From: Thermicanus aegyptius DSM 12793
GTDB taxonomy: Bacteria; Bacillota; Bacilli; Thermicanales; Thermicanaceae
Assembly: GCF_000510645.1 (NCBI RefSeq)
Contig: NZ_KI783301.1
Span: 1,060,705 to 1,124,704, forward strand
DNA: 64,000 nt
Direction of reading: 5' to 3'
Shown in pieces: positions 41,625 to 49,887 of the stretch (its first letter is position 1; every line of letters begins with the position of its first letter). The notes under the pieces are model-generated. The model was not told the DNA's origin. It worked only from the letters and a program-made list of their open reading frames with translations, and searched no databases. Made by a program: the position numbers and the translations under genes.

Positions 41625-42724
41625 TTAATAATCGCCCCTTCTTGATAATATTTTATAATGTTATTTCTAGATTTATTAATACCATCCAAAATATATGTCA
41701 GTATATGCAAAATTGGCTCATATTGATATAAATTTCCTCCCCCCAGACCTTCAACAATATCAGCTCCGATTATTTGTGGGAATGTATTAAAAATCTCTTG
41801 TATCGTATTTAAGAAAATTCTAAATGCAGGTCCTCCAACAGTTGGAAAATCAACTAGTGGAAAATCCTTAGGATCTAACACATCTGAATCAAAAGATATA
41901 TATCCCAACGTATTTCCATAGTTTTCAATAGTTCTATAAATTATATCTTTAACTATACTTGGGCTTACCAGAGTAGATGGTACCTGTATTAATTTGGGGT
42001 GATAGTACATTTGTCCTAACGCTCTAAGCCCTCGCACCCCTATTTGAATAATTGCAGCTATCTTATCAAACTCAAGCAAATATCTTATAAAATTTGCATG
42101 ATTAACTTCACGGTCTAATTTTAAAATATTTGATCCACAGTCGTGATGTGCATCAAATTGTATTATTAATAATTTTTTATTGATTTTATCAAGCAATGAT
42201 TTAACCAAATAATATGATACAGAATGATCTCCACCAATAGCACAGAAACTTGATTTACTTAATAAGATGTTATCCAATATATTAGAAACATGCTGTACTA
42301 ACTTATCGGAATCGTCTTCTTTATCAAAATAAAGATCCCCAAGATCTTCTATAAAGCAATCTTGTAATAATTGTTTATTACTATCTAAATCAAAAATACC
42401 AGAACTATTTTTACCATGTAGACCTATGTATATAGGAAGTCGTTGACTAACAGATCTTAAATAATATGGAAATAAATTGACCCTAGATTCACTAATTAAA
42501 GAGCCTTTATTATAGGGGATTCCGAATATTTTTATATCTGGTTCCTCGTTATTATCTGGAAAACCAAAAAAAGACTTTTCTTCTTTTAAATTGGACTGAT
42601 GATCTTTATTAGAAAATATTGAATTAGGGTCTAATATGCCTTCCCAATATTTACTTAATGATTTATTTGTAAGCAAAACTTTGTTATTTATTTTTCTGAT
42701 AATATATTTTGTTTCTTCCTCCAA
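41621..42724 (-). CDS. Arginase-family ureohydrolase, probable peptide arginase
   Basis: This 367-residue protein carries all three manganese-binding motifs of the arginase/agmatinase family: GGDHSVSYYLV (about residue 170), IQFDAHHDCG (about 200) and SFDSDVLDPKDFP (about 287). An N-terminal extension of about 60 residues precedes the catalytic domain. TTG 42724 lies behind GAGGGGTGA and overlaps the upstream protease gene by 37 bp. Free-arginine arginases are shorter and do not sit beside a peptide gene with repeated arginines. Peptide arginases that turn Arg into ornithine inside RiPP precursors (OspR type) are known, so that role is favoured here. Confidence 0.8.
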   Translation of the reverse strand: MEEETKYIIRKINNKVLLTNKSLSKYWEGILDPNSIFSNKDHQSNLKEEKSFFGFPDNNEEPDIKIFGIPYNKGSLISESRVNLFPYYLRSVSQRLPIYIGLHGKNSSGIFDLDSNKQLLQDCFIEDLGDLYFDKEDDSDKLVQHVSNILDNILLSKSSFCAIGGDHSVSYYLVKSLLDKINKKLLIIQFDAHHDCGSNILKLDREVNHANFIRYLLEFDKIAAIIQIGVRGLRALGQMYYHPKLIQVPSTLVSPSIVKDIIYRTIENYGNTLGYISFDSDVLDPKDFPLVDFPTVGGPAFRIFLNTIQEIFNTFPQIIGADIVEGLGGGNLYQYEPILHILTYILDGINKSRNNIIKYYQEGAIIK

Positions 42725-43308
42725 GGAAAATCACCCCTCATGTGTTTTTGTATTTTTAAAAATAATTTAATCCAATAAATAAACGTAATTATAATTAATG
42801 TGATTTCTTCAGGGCTTGTAAGTCGGAAATATTTATAAATACTTGAGGTAACATAAATGATTGATATTAATGTTGTAATAGAAAATAAAAGAAGAAGTAG
42901 TTTAGCAAGTAAACTTCTTATAGTGTCTGTTTTACCCAATTTAACTAAATGAAAGCCATCTAGATTGTTATAAGGAAGTATATTAATCGTTATGCTCGGT
43001 ATATATAACGCTACCAAATATGTAAGTTCTCTACTTAACGGTTGAAAGAAACACACTAATCCAAGTATAAATTGAAATATAACCCCTGCAATAGTCACAG
43101 AAAAGTCTTCTTCCGAATTCATCTTTCTACCAAAGTTGAATCTAACATTGAATTTAGAAAGAGAAAAATTTACGGTTGTCTGTTTAGCTCCTAAAATTTT
43201 AGCCATCACTAAATGTCCAATTTCGTGCACAATAACACTTAAATAAATGTAAATTGAAGATATAATCAGCATTTGAGAGGATTTTATTATAAATTCTATT
43301 ATCTCCAT
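42688..43308 (-). CDS. M50-family (site-2-type) membrane metalloprotease
   Basis: This protein of about 206 residues has roughly five membrane segments. The zinc motif VHEIGHLVMA (HExxH) lies in the first helical region and the second family motif NILPYNNLDGFHL (NxxPxxxLDG) follows near residue 115, so both catalytic signatures of S2P-like proteases are intact. ATG 43308 is preceded by AGGAAGTGG; a GTG at 43320 is also in frame. It is the first enzyme after the precursor gene and is the best candidate for leader removal or membrane-linked maturation. Confidence 0.8.
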   Translation of the reverse strand: MEIIEFIIKSSQMLIISSIYIYLSVIVHEIGHLVMAKILGAKQTTVNFSLSKFNVRFNFGRKMNSEEDFSVTIAGVIFQFILGLVCFFQPLSRELTYLVALYIPSITINILPYNNLDGFHLVKLGKTDTIRSLLAKLLLLLFSITTLISIIYVTSSIYKYFRLTSPEEITLIIITFIYWIKLFLKIQKHMRGDFPWRKKQNILSEK

Positions 43309-43502
43309 TTTTAATTCCACTTCCTATTATACACATTATAACTGAACAAGAAAGGAAAACTAACATGTCTTATCACGCTACCTTTCATGCATTCGACGCT
43401 TTCCGTGTACTTTTTTCATCAAACAATGTTGTAAAAAAAGCCAAATTTGCTTAAATCCAAAAATCAGTAACATTGATTTATTAAGATATTTAAGATTGAA
43501 AA

Positions 43503-43544
43503 GGGGCATCTCTAAGCCGATAAATCGACTTATGAGACAGCCCC
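43503..43544 (-). terminator. Long hairpin after the precursor gene, terminator or attenuator
   Basis: On the minus strand GGGGC, GTCTC, TAAG and CGAT pair in order with ATCG, CTTA, GAGA and GCCCC across a TTT loop, followed by four T residues. It lies 8 bp after the precursor stop and 195 bp before the protease gene. A partial terminator here would give much precursor and little enzyme mRNA, the usual RiPP arrangement. The GGGGCTGTCTCA opening also resembles insertion-sequence ends, so an IS-derived scar is an alternative. Confidence 0.65.
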
Positions 43545-43551
43545 GTTTCTT

Positions 43552-43668
43552 CTAGCAACGGATTACATCACCGCAACGCACTACATCACCGCAACGCACT
43601 ACATCACCTTCACGTTCCTCTTCATAGTTTTCCAACTCTTCAAGACTTACTTCTTTTAATTCTTCCAT
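43552..43668 (-). CDS. Putative RiPP precursor peptide with three GDV(V/I)RC repeats
   Basis: This is a 38-residue peptide. Residues 1-20 form an acidic leader (opening MEELKEVSLEELENYEEE; ten Glu) and residues 21-38 form a core of three perfect hexads, GDVVRC, GDVVRC and GDVIRC, ending at the last Cys. Every core unit carries one Arg (25, 31, 37) and one Cys (26, 32, 38). ATG 43668 is 9 bp behind a perfect AAGGAGG, and a consensus promoter lies upstream. It is followed by a protease, an arginase, an acyltransferase-like protein and an exporter on the same strand. Repeated identical core units after an acidic leader are typical of multi-core RiPP precursors. I know no described family with this core. 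Confidence 0.8.
   Translation of the reverse strand: MEELKEVSLEELENYEEEREGDVVRCGDVVRCGDVIRC
43555..43608 (-). repeat. Three 18-bp in-frame repeats encoding the core units
   Basis: 43608-43591 and 43590-43573 are identical 18-mers, and 43572-43555 differs only in the fourth and fifth codons (GTA-ATC for GTA-GTG). Each encodes one GDV(V/I)RC unit. Confidence 0.95.
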
Positions 43669-43708
43669 TTCGCAACACCTCCTTAAAAAATTTGTGAATC
43701 TATTTAGT

Positions 43709-43736
43709 ATTATATACTAGTTATAACTATTGTCAA
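43709..43736 (-). promoter_or_regulatory. Consensus promoter with palindromes, upstream of the precursor gene
   Basis: On the minus strand TTGACA (43736-43731) and TATAAT (43714-43709) are both perfect and are 16 bp apart. The spacer contains the palindrome AGTTATAACT, and the -10 region is embedded in TAGTATATAATACTA, also a palindrome. These dyads would suit a repressor or activator site. No regulator gene lies in the cluster. Confidence 0.8.
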
Positions 43737-43740
43737 TACA

Positions 43741-43977
43741 AAAATAGGATTCCTCCCAAAAAAACGGTTTAATTTTCCCCATGAAGTGGTTAATTATGCC
43801 CCTAGGGGGCGGAAATATGGAATGTAAGGATAGTGCCCCGTCAAGTGGTGTAAATTACATTCTATTCCTACTACGTGACATATTTCAGTTTTGGAATTGA
43901 ATTTCTCAGCCCATAAGGGCTGCCCCTGCTGTTAGAGCTCGAAACTTCGTTTACGATCACTAACAGCAAGCCAAAAT
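43741..43977. other. Non-coding transposon-derived stretch
   Basis: No gene seen. GTGTAAATTACATTC near 43849 resembles the terminal region of IS256-type elements, and a GCCCATAAGGGC inverted repeat lies near 43910. This region marks the join between the AT-rich peptide cluster and the insertion-sequence remnants. Confidence 0.4.
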
Positions 43978-44753
43978 TTATTTATGCAGTATTGCCTCTG
44001 GTGCTAACAAAAGATGTTCATTCCCTGTTAACTTGGTTATCGATTCAAGACTAAAATATCTTCGCGATACACTCCATTCATCATGCTTGTTCTAACAGGA
44101 TGTATCCAATCAGCCGGACGGCTGCCTCTCTATTTGAAAAAATGCCGACTACATCCGAACGCCTACGAATCTCACGATTCAAACGCTCTAATGGATTCGT
44201 TGGGTGGATCTGGCCCCAATGCTCTTTGGGAAAAGCCATATAGGCTAATACCTCATGCTCTGCTTGCTCTAGGATTTCCATGGCCTTTGGAAAACGTGGA
44301 TGTAGTAGCTGTACCACTTGACGAAGCTGCTCTCGGGCTGCTTCTTGGCTCGGTTGAGCAAAGATGGTACGAATGATCGAAGAGACCATGGCTTGAGAGG
44401 ATTTTGGTACCTGGCTTAGCACATTTCGCATAAAATGAACTCGGCAACACTGCCATGTTGCTCCGATGAGAACTTGTTCAATGGCTTGACGTAAACCTTC
44501 ATGGGCATAGTTTTACCCCTTTAAGCCCACGAGCCATCAATTTACGTAAAAAGGACGTCCAGAAGGATCCGTCTTCACTCATTCCAATATCAAAACCCAG
44601 GACATCACGATCACCGGTTTCACGTACTCCAATGGCGATACACAAGGCCATACTACGAACTCGGCCCCCTTCACGGACCTTAGGAAAGGTCGCATCTAAC
44701 CAAACATAAGTAAACGTCAAATAGAACCCATCTATGAACGTTGCTCTCGTCAT
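43978..44753 (-). pseudogene. IS256-family (mutator-type) transposase remnant
   Basis: Three frame-shifted pieces of one transposase. VWLDATFPKVREGGRVRSMA and GFDIGMSEDGSFWTSFLRKL are the catalytic-domain start. After a small deletion near 44510 comes AHEGLRQAIEQVLIGATWQC and CRVHFMRNVL. A later shift at about 44085 leads into HDEWSVSRRYFSLES. PTNPLERLNREIRRRSDVVG is the family C-terminal signature. The N-terminus is missing, cut where the IS66 remnant begins. It cannot encode an active enzyme. Confidence 0.85.
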
Positions 44754-44793
44754 GAGACCATCTTCCTCAGAGGGATGAGAGGAGGATTTTTTT

Positions 44794-45120
44794 ATGACGC
44801 AAAACGAGCGTAGACCAATTTGGGAGACTCGTGTAGAAGCCTACCGGGCGAGTGGGGCGAGTGGACAGCGTGCATCGGAATGGTGCGCTGCCCATCAAGT
44901 CACTCCACGACAGCTTTCGTATTGGATGAAGAAGCTTAAAAAGGTCGATGAAATCTCGATCCGTTTTCAGTGGGTTTCCCTTCATGTAGATCATGCGATG
45001 AAAGAAGAAGGGAGGGCTTCCTTACTCGTCCAAGTGGGTTCGGTCGCCATCGAAGTGGGGCCTGGGTACAACCCATCTCTCTTAGCGGACGTGGTAAGGA
45101 CGCTGAAAACCTTATGCTAA
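44794..45120 (+). CDS. tnpA: IS66-family accessory protein TnpA
   Basis: This 108-residue protein is typical of the first frame of IS66 elements: a helix-turn-helix start (RRPIWETRVEAYRASGASGQ, ASEWCAAHQVTPRQLSYWMKK, in parts) and a C-terminal VGSVAIEVGPGYNPSLLADVVRTL. It appears intact behind GAGAGGAGG. Its stop overlaps the tnpB start. The element as a whole is dead because tnpB and tnpC are broken. Confidence 0.8.
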   Translation: MTQNERRPIWETRVEAYRASGASGQRASEWCAAHQVTPRQLSYWMKKLKKVDEISIRFQWVSLHVDHAMKEEGRASLLVQVGSVAIEVGPGYNPSLLADVVRTLKTLC

Positions 45121-45484
45121 ACGACATCCATCTCGATCACGCTATCTTGCCTGCGGGAGCACCGACCTTCGGAAGTCCATTGACGGATTAGCGGTCCTCG
45201 TCAAGGAAGAGTTCCAATTGGATCCGTTCTCCCCTTCTCTTTTTGTGTTTTGTAGTCGAAAGCGGGATAAACTGAAGATTCTCCATTGGATCACAACGGG
45301 TTCTGGCTCTATTACAGGCGCCCTGAGCGGGGAACCTTTCAGTGGCCAGAAGAACCGAACTCCACCCCGACCGAACTCCACCCCGTTGGAAATTAACCGC
45401 CGTCAGCTGCGTTGGCTTTTGGACGGCCTCTCCCTCGGAGGGCAGCAAGCACATCCTGAGGTTACGTCCCGCAGAACGGTATGA
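45114..45484 (+). pseudogene. tnpB: IS66-family TnpB (Orf2), frameshifted
   Basis: It starts MLNDIHLDHAILPAGAPTF, the usual TnpB opening, but is shifted near 45170; GLAVLVKEEFQLDPFSPSLF follows in another frame. CSRKRDKLKILHW and STPLEINRRQLRWLLDGL with a further shift complete the protein. At least two frameshifts and a short duplication of GAACTCCACCCCG near 45370 are visible. Confidence 0.8.
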
Positions 45485-45909
45485 AAAACGTTTAGCGCGA
45501 AGCCGCCCTGTACTCGATACTTTTTTCGCATGGCTTCAGGCCATGGATTCCCAAGTCCTGCCCAAAAGTGCCTTTGGGCAGGCGTTCAGTATTGCCTGAA
45601 TCAGTGGGAGAAATTAGAGGGTTTTCTTCAAGATGGTCGTCTCGAGATCGACAATAACCGGAGTGAGCGATCGATCAAACCGTTTGTCATCGGACGGAAA
45701 AATTGGCTGTTTGCCAACACCCCGCAGGGGGCTCAGGCTAGCGCGATCATCTATAGTGTGATTGGGCCGCCAAGGAGAATGGATTAAATCCATATCTGTA
45801 TCTTACCTATCTTTTTAAGAAGCTTCCTAATCTGGATCTAAAAGCTCCAGATGCTTTCGATCCACTTCTTCCTTGGTCGGATACCTTGCCTTTTTCCTGT
45901 AGAATGTAA
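45485..45909 (+). pseudogene. tnpC: IS66-family transposase TnpC, C-terminal remnant
   Basis: Only the end of the transposase is left: FGQAFSIALNQWEKLEGFL (shifted near 45597), GRLEIDNNRSERSIKPFVIG and RKNWLFANTPQGAQASAIIY. A further shift near 45765 leads to KENGLNPYLYLTYLFKKLP and a stop at 45907-45909. The N-terminal and catalytic parts are deleted. Confidence 0.82.
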
Positions 45910-45934
45910 TCCGCAAAGTGCGCAAAGATTGAAT

Positions 45935-45955
45935 CCCCACTCTACCAGGGTGGGG
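45935..45955. repeat. Hairpin CCCCACTctaccAGGGTGGGG, copy 1
   Basis: This 21-bp hairpin unit is repeated exactly at 47540-47560. The two copies bracket the IS1182-type transposase remnant. This copy is not followed by T residues. Confidence 0.8.
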
Positions 45956-46074
45956 ACAGATTGTTGGCAAAGCCCCGTTTTTTTTACGGACTTTTGTTTT
46001 TACAAGTGATCAAACTATGGAAAATGGTAGTGTTAAGGGGAATGGAGTAGACTAAAATAATAAGGAAAATCGCC

Positions 46075-47432
46075 TCATCCTGCTCTCTTATCCAGGATAT
46101 TGGCGATCTTCTTGATCTTCTGGCATGTAGCTGTTAATAACGCCTGTTGTTGCACCTTCTTAATTCCTCGAAAACGGCAATATCGAAGCCCATGGAGCTC
46201 TTTGGCATCCGCGAAACTTCGCTCAATCGTTTGGTATCGGAGTCGATATAAATATTTGCCCGACTGGCTTCTTGAATTGGCTCTTACCCATTCCTTGCTA
46301 TCTTGCCACACATGCCGGGTAATCACTTTTGTCCTGTTTCGGGAACGGGTGCATTCTTTGAGCAACGGACACTGTGCGCAATGCTTCGGATCGGATTTGT
46401 AGTGCCGATATCCTTCTCGGTCTGTTGTGACGTATGCTAACTCATGTTTTTGGGGACATCTGTAGACGTTCTTCTCCGCGTCATACTTAAAACGCCATTT
46501 GCTCATTAACCCTTTGATCGGAGTATAGGCTCTTCGGCCGACGACGGCAAAGATGTTTTTTTCTTGCAGCTTCTTACATATGTACGATGTAAAATACCCG
46601 GCGTCCAGCGCAACCGCTTCAAGCGTCTGCTCAAACCCGAATTTGCTCACGATATGCTCAAGTCGATCGATGTAAGGAACAGAATCATGGACGTTTCCCG
46701 GTGTAATATGCACATCGGTAATGATGTTGTACTTATGATCAACGGTACGATGGTCGAGATAGAAAAACCCTTCCGGTTTTCCATCGCGAACCATGTAGCC
46801 GCTATCCGGATCTGTCGTGCTCACCTTCATCTCTTTTTCTTCTTTCACTTCCTTTCTCGCTTTTAAGAGTTTTTTCCGTTTGCCTCGCGGTCGGCCATAA
46901 CGGCCTGATCCAACTCATCAATATAAGCCTTTGTGCTCTGTGTGACTTGCGTCTTGATCAATTTCCGCTTATTGGCGTTGGCTTTCAAATGAGTGGAGTC
47001 GGTGATGAGTACGCGGCCACCCACAAGACGGTGATTCATGGCGAGTAGCACAACCCGGTCGAAAATTTTCTGAAATACGTCGCCTTCCTTTAGCCTCTCC
47101 CGAAAGTAGCTGAGTGTGCTGTGATCCGGTACCCGGTCTTGCAAGTTGAGGCCAAGGAACCATCGGTAAGCGATATTGGAATGAACCTCCATTTCCAATT
47201 GTCGTTCGGAACGGATTCCGAAGAGATAGCCGATGAATAGCATCTTAAATAGCATGACGGGATCAGCAGAAGGCCGACCGTTATCTTCACAGTAGTAGGG
47301 GCGAACGAGTTCAAGGATAAAGGAGAAGTCGATGTGTTTTTGAATTTTACGAAGTGGATGATTCGGGTGAACAAGATCTTCGATGCAGACAAACTCGAAC
47401 TCATTTTGTACGTTAGAATTAGAACGAAGCAC
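46075..47432 (-). pseudogene. IS1182-family transposase, frameshifted
   Basis: Two pieces in different frames make up one transposase of about 450 residues. The first (47432-46863) has LVHPNHPLRKIQKHIDF, YCEDNGRPSADPVMLFKML, FGIRSERQLEMEVHSNIAYR and VLITDSTHLKANANK with the first catalytic Asp. After a shift in an A-rich run near 46875 the second (46848-46075) has STTDPDSGYMVRDGKPEGF, LDAGYFTSYICKKLQEKNI, CPLLKECTRSRNRT and RYQTIERSFADAKELHGLRY with the catalytic Glu. One base would restore the frame, so decay is recent or translation may use slippage. Confidence 0.85.
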
Positions 47433-47539
47433 GAAACCACCGCCTTTACAGTATAGTTTTATTATACCATATTAACGCGGTGCATTGTTAAAAATTAAGT
47501 CCCAAAAAATTAGCCTGTTGAGGTTTTTCGACAGGCTGA

Positions 47540-47567
47540 CCCCACTCTACCAGGGTGGGGATTTTTT
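47540..47567 (+). terminator. Hairpin CCCCACTctaccAGGGTGGGG, copy 2, with T run
   Basis: The same 21-bp unit as 45935-45955, here followed by six T residues, so it can act as a terminator. A second hairpin, AGCCTGT...ACAGGCT (47512-47537), lies just before it at the edge of the IS1182-type element. Confidence 0.7.
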
Positions 47568-47848
47568 CTCTCTTTTCCTAGTGAGTCGTTCCATCTTCAC
47601 TTTTTATATTCAGAAGGTGGGGTTAGCTACCATCAGTGGATCGAACAACATGCTGACTTAAGAGGTGAAGAATTGGTCATTTATACGGGTGGCTACCCCC
47701 ATCGTGCGTTACAAAACTTTCTGAGGAAATTGTCTGATTCTCTCTTGGGGGCATCCGGCGGGACGGAAATATGCCACTGGGGGGATATCGACTTAGGGGG
47801 TATCCGGATTTTCGAGTACTTGAAGGCACAATTTTTTCCGCATTTAAG
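47568..47848 (+). pseudogene. Fragment of a Wadjet JetD-like (DUF2220) protein
   Basis: The frame reads YHQWIEQHADLRGEELVIYT, GGYPHRALQNFLRKL and then EICHWGDIDLGGIRIFEYLK. HWGDID-GG-RI preceded by a YTGG-P-ALQ-FL block is the signature of the C-terminal toprim-like domain of JetD/DUF2220 proteins, the nuclease of the Wadjet anti-plasmid system. Only about 90 residues remain. The sequence runs directly into a copy of the BlaR1 tail at about 47846, so the gene was cut by rearrangement. No jetA, jetB or jetC is present in the window. Confidence 0.65.
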
Positions 47849-48247
47849 CAAAGTCCTGTTGTCTATGAAAATACGCGGTATGGCTTCTACTTCTACCTGC
47901 CGGAGACCTGGAAAGGATATTCTATCGTTGAGGAACAATGGGAGGGTACGAGCAGCGGAGAGATGATTGAAACCGGCCCACAGCTTTTGATACGGCATCC
48001 GAACTGGACTCAGAAGAACCCGCGCCAGGACATCCCCATTATGGTTTTCACGCATGAGCAATGGAATGCTCTGCAGAATGGAGATTTTTCCGTTAGTGCA
48101 GCGCCCATCGGTCCGAGTAAACTGGGAAGCAATTCCGTATACGTCTTTGCGCTGCCGGCCCGCTACAATTATGCCTTCCAAACGGGCTTTGAAGAAGTGG
48201 AGGAAATTCTGAAGAATAATCCCCTTTGGCCAATGGAGCCCAAATGA
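47846..48247 (+). pseudogene. Duplicated tail of the BlaR1-like gene
   Basis: Encodes about 130 residues (KQSPVVYENTRYGFYFYLPE to PLWPMEPK) nearly identical to the last part of the BlaR1-like protein at 56188-58002, but joined upstream to the JetD fragment without a start codon or ribosome site of its own. A GTG-type start near 47850 cannot be excluded. The homology continues into the non-coding DNA downstream. Confidence 0.75.
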
Positions 48248-48280
48248 CGATGATCTAGGTTTCCAGTACAACGATTACAG

Positions 48281-48312
48281 ACGTCAGTCAATCGCAACTG
48301 ACGTTTTTCTTT
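48281..48312 (+). terminator. Terminator after the BlaR1-tail copy
   Basis: ACGTCAGT (48281-48288) pairs with ACTGACGT (48297-48304) and is followed by a T-rich run. The equivalent place in copy B (58037 onward) has lost the second arm. Confidence 0.85.
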
Positions 48313-48507
48313 TTTTATTTGAAGCTGTTAAACGATTACGATACTCCGAAAGTATGAATTTCAATTATGAAAAGATGGTATAATGGATAGAGATTCACAT
48401 GATTTGACGAGGGAACGTGCGAAAGATCATGGGCCAATGGACGAAGACAGACGGCATCATTCGGGATAAACCGGTTACCTGGAGCTAAATCTTAGGGGAG
48501 GTACAAT

Positions 48508-49530
48508 ATGGCGAAAAATAAAATCCTTGCAATGAATCAGTTGGGTTTTCAGTGGAAAGGGTATGATCCTTTTTTATTTTGCATGCATCACAAGGATGCT
48601 TATCCAAGGGGAAATGAGGAGATGGGGCCGGATGCCTCTTTAGAAGGGAGAAATATCGGCACTGACTTTCAAGGGAAAGATGGATGGAATATGTATCACG
48701 GCGATACGGTTCCCGGATTTCCCCAACATCCCCATCGAGGTTTTGAGACGGTAACGGTGGTGCTGGAAGGCTATGTGGACCATGCCGATTCAAGCGGCGC
48801 TGCAGGCCGCTATGGAGCCGGTGATGTGCAATGGCTCACGGCAGGAAGGGGTGTCAACCATTCGGAAATGTTTCCTTTGATTCATCAGGACAAAGAGAAT
48901 CCATTGGAGTTATTTCAAATATGGCTTAATCTGCCTAGGAAAGATAAATTTGTTGAGCCGCATTACAAAATGCTTTGGGCGGAGGATATCCCCGTAATTG
49001 AATCCAAAGATGCGAATGGGAAGAGTATCACCATCCGCCTGATCTCAGGTTCCGATAAGGGGATTAAAAGTCTGGATCCTCCGCCGCACTCCTGGGCAGC
49101 CGACGAGAACAACCATGTGGGGATATGGCTTATTCACATGGAACCTGAAGCGGTAATTCAGCTTCCAAAGGTCTCCTCCACATTAAACCGGACCATATAC
49201 TTCTACGACGGAGATACCATTACCATCGAGGACATCCTCGTGAAGGTTTCCCATAGTGTAAGGCTTGCCGGGGATGAAACGATAGACATCAAAAACGGTT
49301 CAAAGGAGAGCCGCCTATTGCTTTTGGAAGGGGAACCCATCGGTGAACCTGTCGTCAGTTATGGACCATTTGTGATGACCACGGAGGAAGAGATTCGTCA
49401 AGCCTTTGCCGATTATCGAAGAACCGAGTTTGGGGGCTGGCCATGGCATCGGGATGATCTGGTCCATCCAAGGGAGAAAGGCAGATTTGCACAGTATTCC
49501 GATGGGCGAGTGGAAAATCGATCATTTTAG
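48508..49530 (+). CDS. Pirin-family cupin protein
   Basis: This 340-residue protein has two cupin domains. The N-terminal metal-binding cupin shows PQHPHRGFETVTVVLEG (His-x-His), HADSSGAAGRYGAGDVQWL, TAGRGVNHSEM (His) and ELFQIWLNLP, the usual pirin blocks. Pirins bind iron or other metals; some have quercetinase activity or act as regulators, and the role here is open. Ribosome site GGGGAGG lies 6-7 bp before ATG 48508, and a TATAAT box lies near 48377. The last 90 bp are duplicated at 58057-58150. Confidence 0.85.
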   Translation: MAKNKILAMNQLGFQWKGYDPFLFCMHHKDAYPRGNEEMGPDASLEGRNIGTDFQGKDGWNMYHGDTVPGFPQHPHRGFETVTVVLEGYVDHADSSGAAGRYGAGDVQWLTAGRGVNHSEMFPLIHQDKENPLELFQIWLNLPRKDKFVEPHYKMLWAEDIPVIESKDANGKSITIRLISGSDKGIKSLDPPPHSWAADENNHVGIWLIHMEPEAVIQLPKVSSTLNRTIYFYDGDTITIEDILVKVSHSVRLAGDETIDIKNGSKESRLLLLEGEPIGEPVVSYGPFVMTTEEEIRQAFADYRRTEFGGWPWHRDDLVHPREKGRFAQYSDGRVENRSF

Positions 49531-49647
49531 TTTTTTATCCGGATCATCCGGATTGCATAGAATGTTTAGATGATTTTTTAGATGAATTTAATGTAGTATT
49601 TTACGAATAAAAGCGTATGATCATAGTTATGAAGGGAATTGTGATCC

Positions 49648-49887
49648 ATGCCAAACATTAAACCCATATCCGATTTAAGGAATTACAACGAAAATAGGTG
49701 AACCTGTTTTTTAACAAAAAATGGAAGATGGAAATATGTTATTATTGAGATCCATGAATATGAGAAATTAAAGGCTTCGTTAAAGCTGATGTCACAGCTT
49801 GCCCAAGGAGAACTGGCTGGAAAAGAGAAGGGATGAATGATTATAGAGGAAGTGGAAGCAGAACTGGGGATTGATGATGTACTCAAC
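49648..49887 (+). pseudogene. Broken Phd/YefM-type antitoxin gene (copy A)
   Basis: Matches the intact antitoxin gene at 58255-58509 from the start codon (MPNIKPISDLRNYNE) but has lost about 18 bp after codon 15, shifting the frame, and has TGA where copy B has TGG (near 49834). The promoter region is also duplicated. No toxin gene follows; a group II intron starts 6 bp later. Confidence 0.85.

Noticed and set aside
43555-43608. Short tandem repeats that could be taken for a CRISPR or iteron array
   Set aside because: The 18-bp units are contiguous without spacers, lie in frame inside a small gene with a perfect ribosome site and promoter, and are few (three).
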